Counted from the first letter of the stretch, positions 1-5,140 are shown. The stretch is 6,608 bases of DNA from Cyanobacteria bacterium HKST-UBA02 (GCA_020431945.1 JAGQHH010000611.1:1-6608); one strand, 5' to 3'. Notes: generated from the letters alone by a model not told the origin. A program made the numbers and translations.

Positions 1-2
1 AG

Positions 3-815
3 ATCCATGAGAACAGCTCCTGGAGCTGCGTGCACGGTGTCGAGCGCTGGCGGTCCGACTGCGGATGTCAGACCGGCGACGGCAACGGCAAGTGGCAACT
101 CAGGTGGAGGCAGCCTCTGCGGGAAGCTCTCGATGACCTTCACGCACAGCTTGTGACCATCTTCGAGTGCGAAGGGGCGAAACTCTTCACCGACCCCTGG
201 CAGGCGCGCAACGCCTATGTCGGGGTCGTGACCGGAGCCCGCGAAGCTTCCTCCTTCCTCGACGAGCAGATGCTCGCCGGGACGAGGTCACAGGGAGCCG
301 ACACCAGGGCTTTCGAGCTTCTCGAGATGGACCATATGGCGATGCTCATGTACACGAGCTGCGCCTGGTTCTTCGACGACATCGGCCGAATCGAGCCCAT
401 CCAGGCTCTATGCTACGCCACTCGAGCAATCGAGCTGGCCGAGAAGGTCACGGGGAAGGCCAGCGATTTCGAGGACAGGCTAGTCAAAACCCTCGAGAAA
501 GCTCCTTCGAACATGGCCGAATTCGGCAACGGCGCCGATGTCTACAGCAAGCGTGTCAGACGGGTGGCTCTCAAGCACCGCGTCGACCGCGTTTTCAAAG
601 GCCCGCTCGACACCGTCGAGGCAGTGGAAGAACTCCTTCCCATACTTGAGAGCGCCGAGAAGCACTCGGTCGATATCAACCGGTGGAAGCTCCAGCACCG
701 TCTCGTCTCGGCCTGGCAAACCTGCCTGTCCAGAGGGGTCTCGAACCCGGAGCTGAGGGCGGCATTCGAGCTGGCAGCCGAGAAGCTGCACCTGTACAAG
801 CAGGTGATCGGCTGA
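3..815 (+). CDS. Glycoside hydrolase family 57-type protein, DUF3536 C-terminal domain (5'-partial)
   Basis: The frame is open from the left edge to TGA at 813-815, so only the last 270 residues are visible and the start lies outside. An in-frame GTG at 30 exists but falls inside the conserved motif, so it is not the start. The first visible residues contain SSWSC, HGVERWRSDCGC and, further on, WRQPLREALDDL and DPWQARNAY. I recognise this pattern as the DUF3536 region that follows a GH57 catalytic domain in large (roughly 800-aa) bacterial proteins. Family knowledge, not this sequence, suggests action on an alpha-glucan-type polysaccharide; the catalytic domain is off-window. The rest is mostly charged and probably helical, with no membrane segment. 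The next gene starts 123 bases downstream after a weak hairpin. Family call fairly sure, substrate unknown. Confidence 0.82.
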   Translation: MHENSSWSCVHGVERWRSDCGCQTGDGNGKWQLRWRQPLREALDDLHAQLVTIFECEGAKLFTDPWQARNAYVGVVTGAREASSFLDEQMLAGTRSQGADTRAFELLEMDHMAMLMYTSCAWFFDDIGRIEPIQALCYATRAIELAEKVTGKASDFEDRLVKTLEKAPSNMAEFGNGADVYSKRVRRVALKHRVDRVFKGPLDTVEAVEELLPILESAEKHSVDINRWKLQHRLVSAWQTCLSRGVSNPELRAAFELAAEKLHLYKQVIG

Positions 816-843
816 CCGGCAGGAGTTTCGGACAGTTCAGGAG

Positions 844-866
844 GCGCTTCCGAGACTCGGATGCGC
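844..866 (+). terminator. Weak hairpin after the DUF3536 gene
   Basis: Arms GCGC (844-847) and TCCGA (849-853) pair with TCGGA (857-861) and GCGC (863-866) around a GAC loop, with one T-T mismatch. It lies 29 bases after the stop codon. The following sequence is only TTCC, not a real T-run, so it may be an inefficient terminator or an RNA 3'-end stabiliser. Confidence 0.35.
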
Positions 867-938
867 TTCCAGTTGCAGATCGTCAGTCAGTCTGTTCAGT
901 TCAACCTACAACCCAAACGAGAGAAATCGAGGTTAATC

Positions 939-1337
939 ATGAGCCAGTCAACAATCTGTGTCATTCGGAACGTCGCCGGCATCGACCAGTACGTTCCCAT
1001 CAACACTGTCCCGTGCCTCCAGGCGGGCGAGCGCGCCTTCGCCGGTCGCTTCACCATGGAGACCGCCAAGGACGGCCCGTCGCGGAGCCACACGCGCCAG
1101 ATCGCGCTTCCCGAAGGCTCCCTCCGGGAGGTCAAGGTCGGGCAGTGCGTCTTCCGCGAAATCGACGGTCAGATGGAATACGTTCCGGTGGAGGAAGTCC
1201 CCGCCCTCTCGAAGGGTGAGCGGCTCTTCACCGGCATCTTCAATCGGGACACGGTGAACACCGGTCCCTCGCGCTCCCATCGCCGCACCGTCTGCACGCC
1301 GGTCCATGTGACCGAGGGCAAGGTCACCCTCAACTGA
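939..1337 (+). CDS. Two-repeat protein with GPSRSH motifs, function unknown
   Basis: The start is ATG 939 because GAGG (929-932) sits six bases before it. An in-frame ATG at 861 has no such site and would overlap the upstream hairpin. The 132-aa product is almost wholly a tandem duplication with a constant 63-residue offset (about residues 7-69 and 70-132). Both halves have a Cys-Val-x-Arg entry (C7, C70), YVPxxxVP (18-25, 81-88), GERxFxGxF (30-38, 93-101), GPSRSHxR (46-53, 109-116) and a later Pro (58, 121). The absence of a signal peptide or membrane segment suggests a cytoplasmic protein, perhaps a pseudodimer of a beta-rich fold. I do not recognise the family. Two hairpins separate it from the protease gene, so it is probably its own transcription unit. 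Confidence 0.82.
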   Translation: MSQSTICVIRNVAGIDQYVPINTVPCLQAGERAFAGRFTMETAKDGPSRSHTRQIALPEGSLREVKVGQCVFREIDGQMEYVPVEEVPALSKGERLFTGIFNRDTVNTGPSRSHRRTVCTPVHVTEGKVTLN

Positions 1338-1343
1338 CCGATT

Positions 1344-1377
1344 CTGAAGTCGCGGCAACCGGCTCTGTATAAGCCGG
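1344..1377 (+). promoter_or_regulatory. Candidate promoter for the S41 protease gene, with inverted repeat over the -10
   Basis: CTGAAG (1344-1349) lies 18 bp before TATAAG (1368-1373). The predicted start, around 1380, is just before the large hairpin at 1386. CCGGCT (1359-1364) and AGCCGG (1372-1377) form an inverted repeat across the -10. It could be an operator, or a short hairpin in the upstream transcript. The -35 is weak, so this is a suggestion from spacing only. Confidence 0.3.
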
Positions 1378-1385
1378 ACCCGCGC

Positions 1386-1426
1386 CAGAGGAGGGCACCA
1401 GAAATGGTGCCCTCCTCTGTTCCTTT
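1386..1426 (+). terminator. Intrinsic terminator or attenuator: 15-bp perfect stem, GAAA loop
   Basis: CAGAGGAGGGCACCA (1386-1400) pairs perfectly with TGGTGCCCTCCTCTG (1405-1419) around a GAAA tetraloop, followed by TTCCTTT (1420-1426). It is the strongest hairpin on this strand. It ends transcription of the two-repeat gene, but it lies only 25 bases before the protease start codon, so it may also sit in the protease leader. Confidence 0.85.
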
Positions 1427-1437
1427 AAGACAGAGGA
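1413..1437 (+). promoter_or_regulatory. Alternative hairpin masking the S41 ribosome-binding site
   Basis: TCCTCTGT (1413-1420), part of the terminator's 3' arm, is complementary over 8 bases to ACAGAGGA (1430-1437), which contains the protease GAGG Shine-Dalgarno (1433-1436, eight bases before ATG 1445). This fold and the 15-bp terminator stem exclude each other. CAGAGGA occurs both at 1386 and at 1431, so the ribosome-binding site mimics the terminator's 5' arm. Confidence 0.4.
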
Positions 1438-1444
1438 CCCTACA

Positions 1445-2422
1445 ATGCGCAGGCATAGAAAGAACGCAGGGCAGGTCTTTTCAGCGTTGTTCGCTGCCTT
1501 GACCCTGGTCTGCCTGGCAGTTGTGGTTGCCAACCGGGTCGCCCACCAGGCACCGACTCCCGAAAGCCGGTACGAGGCGGTCTGGACGAGAGTCAACGAC
1601 AACTTTCTGTTCGAGGACAGGCTCGCAGGCTGGCAAGCCCGCAAGTCGGCACCTCGTCGTTTCACGAGCATGAAGGATGCCGAGACCGAAATCGACACCA
1701 TGTTGAGCACGCTCAACGACCGCTACACCAGGTATTACAGCCCTGTTGAGAAGAAACATCGCGAGTCCAGAAGGACGGCTACCAATGTCGTCACCTGGCG
1801 CATGCTTCCGGATGGAGTTGGCTACGTCAAGATTAGAACCTTCAGCTCCAACAACACTGCCTCCGAGGTCGAGCAGGCTCTCAAAGCCCTTTCCGGTGCG
1901 AGAGCCCTGATCATCGACCTGCGAGGAAACGGCGGCGGGCTTGTCTGGCAGTCGTTCCGGGTGTTCGCTCTTTTCACCGACCAGGGGGTCTTCCAGACCG
2001 CCAGCGGAAAAAAGGACGGCAAACCCTGGACCGGACGCCTGGAGCTCCAGACCTGCAAACTCGTCGAATACGAAGACGGCAGTGAGACGAGCCGCAAAGA
2101 CAGCCCCGCCAATCTGACCGGCAACAAGCCGCTCACGATTCTGGTGGACGGCAACACCGCCAGCGCCTCCGAGGCGCTCGCCGGAGCCCTGCGGCACCAC
2201 CGCGGCGCCAGGCTCGTCGGCCAAACCACCTTCGGAAAAGGGATTATGCAAACGACCTTCGAGCTACCCGGAGGGGCAGCAATCAAGGTTACCCAGGCAT
2301 ACATCTACCAGCCCGACGGTAAGTGCATCCACAAGCTGGGACTCGAGCCCGACGTTCAAGCCACTTCAATCCTGGAGGAGGCTCTGAAGGTCACCGAACC
2401 TACACTCGCTCCCGGCAACTAG
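1445..2422 (+). CDS. S41-family carboxyl-terminal processing protease, membrane-anchored, lacking a PDZ domain
   Basis: A 325-aa serine protease of the CtpA/Prc (S41) family, which cleaves proteins near their C-termini outside the cytoplasm. Residues 1-10 are basic, and a hydrophobic segment (about 12-32) makes a signal anchor, so the catalytic part should face the periplasm or outside. An N-terminal helical domain ends at LNDRYTRYYSP (90-100). The core starts at GVGYVKI (124-130), then IIDLRGNGGG (156-165), NTASASE with predicted nucleophile Ser240, and TFGKGIMQ with predicted general base Lys265 and Gln269. The Ser-Lys spacing of 25 matches the family. PDZ normally lies between YTxYxxP and the core, but only about 23 residues are there, so substrate recognition must differ. 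GAGG at 1433-1436 supports the start. Class sure, substrate unknown. Confidence 0.92.
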   Translation: MRRHRKNAGQVFSALFAALTLVCLAVVVANRVAHQAPTPESRYEAVWTRVNDNFLFEDRLAGWQARKSAPRRFTSMKDAETEIDTMLSTLNDRYTRYYSPVEKKHRESRRTATNVVTWRMLPDGVGYVKIRTFSSNNTASEVEQALKALSGARALIIDLRGNGGGLVWQSFRVFALFTDQGVFQTASGKKDGKPWTGRLELQTCKLVEYEDGSETSRKDSPANLTGNKPLTILVDGNTASASEALAGALRHHRGARLVGQTTFGKGIMQTTFELPGGAAIKVTQAYIYQPDGKCIHKLGLEPDVQATSILEEALKVTEPTLAPGN

Positions 2423-2453
2423 GAGACAATCCTTGGATTCAGAAAACCCAGAG

Positions 2454-2493
2454 CGATAGCAGAACCCGGTTGACCCGGACTATTCTGCTATCG
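2454..2493 (+). terminator. 11-bp hairpin downstream of the S41 gene
   Basis: CGATAGCAGAA (2454-2464) pairs perfectly with TTCTGCTATCG (2483-2493); the 18-base loop can itself form a CCGG/CCGG mini-stem. It lies 31 bases after the protease stop. The tail is only TTCACTT, so termination may be partial. It ends just before the candidate promoter of the next gene. Confidence 0.5.
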
Positions 2494-2498
2494 TTCAC

Positions 2499-2536
2499 TT
2501 GAGCCGCTTTCTACTGATTGCTATAGTGGTTATAAT
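2499..2536 (+). promoter_or_regulatory. Promoter region of the YkgJ-type gene with two tandem -10 boxes
   Basis: TTGAGC (2499-2504), a 17-bp spacer and TATAGT (2522-2527) form one sigma70-like promoter. A perfect TATAAT (2531-2536) follows nine bases later, with only a weak TTTCTA (2508-2513) as -35. The two -10 boxes are part of a 9-bp tandem repeat, TATAGTGGT then TATAATGGT. The predicted leader is about 30-40 bases. Confidence 0.6.
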
Positions 2537-2573
2537 GGTTTAGGACAGACCGCGCCGGGGATGAGTATAGGAT

Positions 2574-3980
2574 ATGACCGACCAAGAAGCTCAAAAAGCC
2601 GATAATCTCAAGCTGCTCATACCGGAGGAGATCCGCTACAACTGCCAGGGTTGCGGACGCTGCTGCTCGGGCTGGTCGGTTGGTCTGAGCGAAGCCGACT
2701 ACTCCCGAGTAAAAGACGTCGACTGGGGCTCCCTTCATCCCGACCTGGCAGACAAAGAGCTTTTTATCCACAGACAGGATCAATTCAAGCAGGGTCTCGC
2801 CCAGTATCCTCACTTCACCAAGCCGCGGAAAGACGGCACATGCCCCTTTCTGATCGACGGACTCTGCTTCATTCACGGACATATGGGCGAAGAGCAGAAA
2901 CCCGGCACCTGCCAGATTTTTCCTTATTCTTACGTAGAGACGCCCACCGGGATCTATATGGGACTGGCTTATAACAGTATGGCCTCGGTCCGCAACATCG
3001 GAGAGCTCCTCACCGACCAGGAAGAAAAGCTCAAAGGCTATTTTCGAAAAACAGTCAGGCACCTTAACGCTCGGGCTGCCGACCGACCGAACGATACCGC
3101 TGCTGGTGTTTCAGCAGAAGCGCAGACTCCCGCCAACCCCTTCGACGAAGTCGACTTTGCCGCCGGCGCCTCGGCGCCCTGGAGCGAGTTTCTCCACTTC
3201 GACGCCAGATTGACCGGCTTTCTGAAGCAGGCTATGGATGAAAAACGCAACTTCTTCGATGTCCTCGTACAGGCGGAAGAAATCGTCCTGCGGGCTAAGC
3301 TGCTGGCCAGGGAAGGCAATTCTCTTGCCGAGCTGGCTGACTACCAGCCCGATGTCACCGCTTCCGGAGCCGGGAATCCTTCCGGCACCGACGTCTCGAT
3401 CATAGCCATGATCTATTACCTTTATCTCGTATACCCCACTGTCCGGTCGAGCTATGAGGAGCTCTGGCAGATTCAGGGACAGTCTTTCAACCCCCGATCG
3501 ATCATGATGATTGGAAAAAAGTTCGGTCAGCTAGCCAGTACAGGCATCAGCACTATCCTTTTCAAAAAAGCCGAGATTCCACAAGTCGGAGTCAACGACC
3601 TGAACAAAGCTCTCAACTATAAGGTCGAGCCCCTTTCTCCCGAGATCAATGAGCTCTTCTGCCGCTGGCTCTACGTCAAGATCTTCGGCAAGACCTATTT
3701 CGGTCCAGCCGCTGCCGGCTATTCGGTGGTCTCGGGCTTCAACAGCCTGGTGGCATGCTTCGTATGCGCCATGCTCTTCGCCAAGGGTGAAGCAATGAAA
3801 CGCGGCGAAAAGGAACTCAAGATAGCCGACCTCTACGAAGCTTACTGGCGACTCGATCGAGAATTTCTCACGGTTACCCAGATCCTTCCGCAAGTGAGCG
3901 CTGCTCTATCCATTGCTTATTCCATTCCGAGAATGGCTAGACGCGTCGTTCTTGCCCTGGCGAGCAATGCCAGACAATAA
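2574..3980 (+). CDS. YkgJ-type cysteine-cluster protein (FliB-like architecture), 468 aa
   Basis: The N-terminal 115 residues have the cysteine pattern of the YkgJ family, thought to bind zinc or an iron-sulfur cluster: CQGCGRCC (C24, C27, C30, C31), CPFL (C90), C98, and PGTCQIFPY (C113). The family includes flagellin lysine N-methylase FliB, which has a similar cysteine domain before a long extension; any methylase role here is inference. Residues about 160-190 are a polar linker. The remaining 280 residues look helical, with hydrophobic stretches near IIAMIYYLYLVYP and LVACFVCAMLFA, and no clear signal peptide. The ribosome-binding site is poor (AGGA touches the ATG, GGGG is 13 bases away), but the start gives a normal lead into the cysteine motif. 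The first GGG-peptide gene begins 79 bases downstream without an obvious terminator, so they may be cotranscribed. Confidence 0.87.
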   Translation: MTDQEAQKADNLKLLIPEEIRYNCQGCGRCCSGWSVGLSEADYSRVKDVDWGSLHPDLADKELFIHRQDQFKQGLAQYPHFTKPRKDGTCPFLIDGLCFIHGHMGEEQKPGTCQIFPYSYVETPTGIYMGLAYNSMASVRNIGELLTDQEEKLKGYFRKTVRHLNARAADRPNDTAAGVSAEAQTPANPFDEVDFAAGASAPWSEFLHFDARLTGFLKQAMDEKRNFFDVLVQAEEIVLRAKLLAREGNSLAELADYQPDVTASGAGNPSGTDVSIIAMIYYLYLVYPTVRSSYEELWQIQGQSFNPRSIMMIGKKFGQLASTGISTILFKKAEIPQVGVNDLNKALNYKVEPLSPEINELFCRWLYVKIFGKTYFGPAAAGYSVVSGFNSLVACFVCAMLFAKGEAMKRGEKELKIADLYEAYWRLDREFLTVTQILPQVSAALSIAYSIPRMARRVVLALASNARQ

Positions 3981-4059
3981 CAGTAGACATATTTAACCAG
4001 GCACAGGAGCTCAACGCCGTACAATCGATGCACGATCAAATTGTGAAAGGCATTCGAGA

Positions 4060-4275
4060 ATGGCAAACGAGAAGAGCATTAACCCCGGCAAATTGATACT
4101 TCAGGCAATCATTCTGGTATCGATACTACTTGTCTATTTCTCGGACTATGCCTCCGCTGGAGGTGGTCCCGATGCTTTCAAGGAATTCCAGAAACGGCTC
4201 TTTTTGCAGTCCCTGGTCAATCAAGGCGGTTTGGATTCCAATAACCTCTCGAACAATTCGAGGACCGGCTCCTGA
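4060..4275 (+). CDS. GGG-peptide precursor, copy 1 (71 aa, predicted secreted)
   Basis: First of three tandem paralogues. Start ATG 4060 has GAAAGG (4045-4050) nine bases upstream. The leader is K5, GKLI (10-13), Q15-A16, ILVS (18-21), a hydrophobic core to about residue 27, then A31-S32-A33, a signal peptidase I box. Cleavage would release a 38-residue peptide starting GGGPDAF, with F43-x-K45 and F48-L49, and a Ser/Asn-rich tail (SNNLSNNS) that the other copies lack. It has none of the upstream box or promoter shared by copies 2 and 3, and lies 79 bases after the YkgJ-type gene, so it probably belongs to that transcript. Function unknown: an exported signal, antimicrobial or envelope microprotein are all possible. 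Coding status is supported by protein-level conservation with the other copies. Confidence 0.8.
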   Translation: MANEKSINPGKLILQAIILVSILLVYFSDYASAGGGPDAFKEFQKRLFLQSLVNQGGLDSNNLSNNSRTGS

Positions 4276-4286
4276 GCCCACTCGAA
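4257..4286 (+). terminator. Two-part hairpin across the copy 1 stop codon
   Basis: TTCGAG (4257-4262) pairs with CTCGAA (4281-4286). Inside, GGCT (4267-4270) pairs with AGCC (4275-4278) around CCTG. The TGA stop (4273-4275) is inside the structure. There is no good T-run, so this may be a 3'-end structure rather than a terminator. It is unlike the stems after copies 2 and 3. Confidence 0.35.
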
Positions 4287-4364
4287 AGCTTCCGAATTTA
4301 TCGTACTAAAGAGATTTAACAGAAGTCCGCCTCTACCCCCCTCAGCACATATACACTCTTCGTC

Positions 4365-4449
4365 CCCGGCGCCTGACAAGCTTTCGACAGTAGCCGTGAA
4401 GCTTGTGCCGGCTATCCGGACGGCTTTAAAATCTGGCAGTTACCAAACC
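4365..4449 (+). promoter_or_regulatory. Promoter of GGG-peptide copy 2 with upstream box
   Basis: TTGTGC (4403-4408), 18 bp, TAAAAT (4427-4432), then TTACCAAACC (4440-4449) at about the predicted transcript start. CCCGGCGCCTGACAA (4365-4379) starts 38 bases before the -35. Each element recurs before copy 3 at nearly the same spacing. ACAAGCTT (4376-4383) and AAGCTTGT (4399-4406) form a perfect 8-bp inverted repeat linking the box to the -35, which could be an operator or, if transcription starts further upstream, an RNA stem. Confidence 0.6.
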
Positions 4450-4469
4450 CTTCGATAGGTCTCACAGGA

Positions 4470-4649
4470 ATGGAAAAAGCAAAACAAGGCGACCTTGGCA
4501 AGCTGATTGTCCAGGCGGTTATTCTGGTTTCGCTCGTAACCTTCTTCTTTACGAGCAATGCCATGGCAGGCGGCGGCACCGCCCCCCAGGATACCTTCGC
4601 CAAGAGCACGTTCATCAGAGCTCTCGGCACACCGCCCGGCGCATCCTAA
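4470..4649 (+). CDS. GGG-peptide precursor, copy 2 (59 aa, predicted secreted)
   Basis: ATG 4470 to TAA 4647-4649, below the length cut-off of many gene finders. It begins MEKAKQGDLGKLIVQA, then VILVS (17-21), a Phe-rich core (FFF at 25-27) and A31-M32-A33 before GGG (34-36). The predicted mature peptide is 26 residues: GGGTAPQD, then F43-x-K45-x-x-F48-I49, ending PPGAS. F43, K45 and F48 align exactly with copy 1. Against copy 3 the leader codons differ mainly at third positions (AAG/AAA, CTG/CTC, ATT/ATC, TCG/TCT, TTT/TTC), as expected for a selected protein. CAGGA touches the start codon, with TAGG about ten bases upstream. It has its own promoter and terminator, so it is a single-gene transcript. 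Function unknown. Confidence 0.82.
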   Translation: MEKAKQGDLGKLIVQAVILVSLVTFFFTSNAMAGGGTAPQDTFAKSTFIRALGTPPGAS

Positions 4650-4659
4650 CCAGCAAAAG

Positions 4660-4683
4660 CACCGGTAAACACCGGTGTTCTTT
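4660..4683 (+). terminator. Intrinsic terminator after GGG-peptide copy 2
   Basis: CACCGGT (4660-4666), loop AAAC, ACCGGTG (4671-4677), then TTCTTT (4678-4683). The hairpin starts ten bases after the stop. The stem is identical to the one after copy 3. Confidence 0.75.
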
Positions 4684-4713
4684 GTGAGATTTAGTGCTAC
4701 TTGATATAGTAGC
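4682..4713 (+). promoter_or_regulatory. Second candidate promoter between copies 2 and 3, with inverted repeat
   Basis: TTGTGA (4682-4687), 17 bp, TATAGT (4705-4710). GCTACT (4696-4701) and AGTAGC (4708-4713) form an inverted repeat with a 6-bp gap over the -10. If used, it would give copy 3 a leader of about 200 bases, or an unannotated small RNA ahead of it. Copy 2 has no counterpart. Confidence 0.35.
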
Positions 4714-4805
4714 TAGCTGTAAAATCGAAAGACTCGCGAAAGATAAGCCTAAGCAAAATTAACCCGGGCTAAGATTTTCCCGCTCTGGATTCTGTGTCAT
4801 TCGAT

Positions 4806-4897
4806 CCCGGCGCCTGACAATCCCAGTAAGGCTGCGCAGGCCCCTTGTCCGCAGTAAAGCCCCGGTTTTAAAATCACTGCCTGTCAATTACCAAACC
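4806..4897 (+). promoter_or_regulatory. Promoter of GGG-peptide copy 3 with upstream box
   Basis: TTGTCC (4845-4850), 18 bp, TAAAAT (4869-4874), with TTACCAAACC (4888-4897) downstream. CCCGGCGCCTGACAA (4806-4820) starts 39 bases before the -35. The arrangement matches copy 2 to within about one base as far as the -10, while the sequence between the conserved blocks differs. GACAA (4816-4820) can pair with TTGTC (4845-4849), the counterpart of the 8-bp repeat at copy 2. Confidence 0.6.
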
Positions 4898-4918
4898 ATC
4901 CAAGAGGTTCTCGCAGGA

Positions 4919-5104
4919 ATGGCACAAGACAAACGAAACAAGCTGGGCAAACTCATCGTCCAGGCTTTCATTCTGGTATCTCTGGTATCCTTTTTCTTCT
5001 CCGGACACGCCACTGCTGGCGGTGGCGGCGACAACAATTTCCAGAAAATGATCCGGTTCATTGGTGCCGGACAAGTTCCCAGCGGGCAACAACCCAACTC
5101 TTGA
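4919..5104 (+). CDS. GGG-peptide precursor, copy 3 (61 aa, predicted secreted)
   Basis: ATG 4919 is preceded by CAGGA directly and by AGAGG about 12 bases upstream. It has the same leader as copy 2 (K5, GKLIVQA at 10-16, ILVS at 18-21, FFF at 25-27) and an A31-T32-A33 signal-peptidase box before a run of four Gly (34-37). The predicted mature peptide is 28 residues, with F41-x-K43 and F47-I48, so the F-x-K to F spacing is one residue longer than in copies 1 and 2, and a Gln/Pro/Ser tail. Both flanks, promoter block and terminator, resemble those of copy 2, so the two arose by duplication of a whole promoter-gene-terminator unit. The product should be exported or membrane-bound. Function unknown. 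Confidence 0.83.
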   Translation: MAQDKRNKLGKLIVQAFILVSLVSFFFSGHATAGGGGDNNFQKMIRFIGAGQVPSGQQPNS

Positions 5105-5112
5105 GCGTCAAA

Positions 5113-5140
5113 AAAAACACCGGTAGATACCGGTGTTTTT
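5113..5140 (+). terminator. Intrinsic terminator after GGG-peptide copy 3
   Basis: CACCGGT (5118-5124), loop AGAT, ACCGGTG (5129-5135), then TTTTT (5136-5140). The preceding A-run (5113-5117) extends the stem, so it could also work in reverse. Same stem as after copy 2. Confidence 0.88.

Larger units (their letters stand above)
4060..5140 (+). repeat. Tandem array of three GGG-peptide genes
   Basis: Three diverged paralogues lie head to tail with gaps of 194 and 269 bases. Copies 2 and 3 share upstream box, promoter, start-site motif, leader and terminator stem. Copy 1 shares only the coding part. The simplest history is one duplication that separated copy 1, then a later duplication of a complete unit. 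No transposase, direct-repeat border or integrase is present. Confidence 0.8.

Noticed and set aside
167..1219. Arg-rich plus-strand frames near 167-649 and 683-1219
   Set aside because: They are out-of-frame shadows of the DUF3536 and two-repeat genes, with biased composition and no domain signal.
1481..2251. 256-aa minus-strand frame antisense to the protease gene
   Set aside because: The opposite strand encodes a protease with intact catalytic motifs. This frame has no ribosome-binding site or recognisable domain and comes from GC-rich codon use.
4034..4275. Double-glycine (C39-peptidase) bacteriocin leader for the GGG peptides
   Set aside because: The GGG follows a long hydrophobic core and an AxA box, unlike the short charged double-glycine leaders, and no C39 transporter is in the window. 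Sec-type cleavage fits better.
4412..5097. Minus-strand frames opposite GGG-peptide copies 2 and 3 (near 4412-4630 and 4874-5097)
   Set aside because: They resemble each other only because they mirror the duplicated plus-strand genes. They have no ribosome-binding sites, and third-position changes favour the plus frame.
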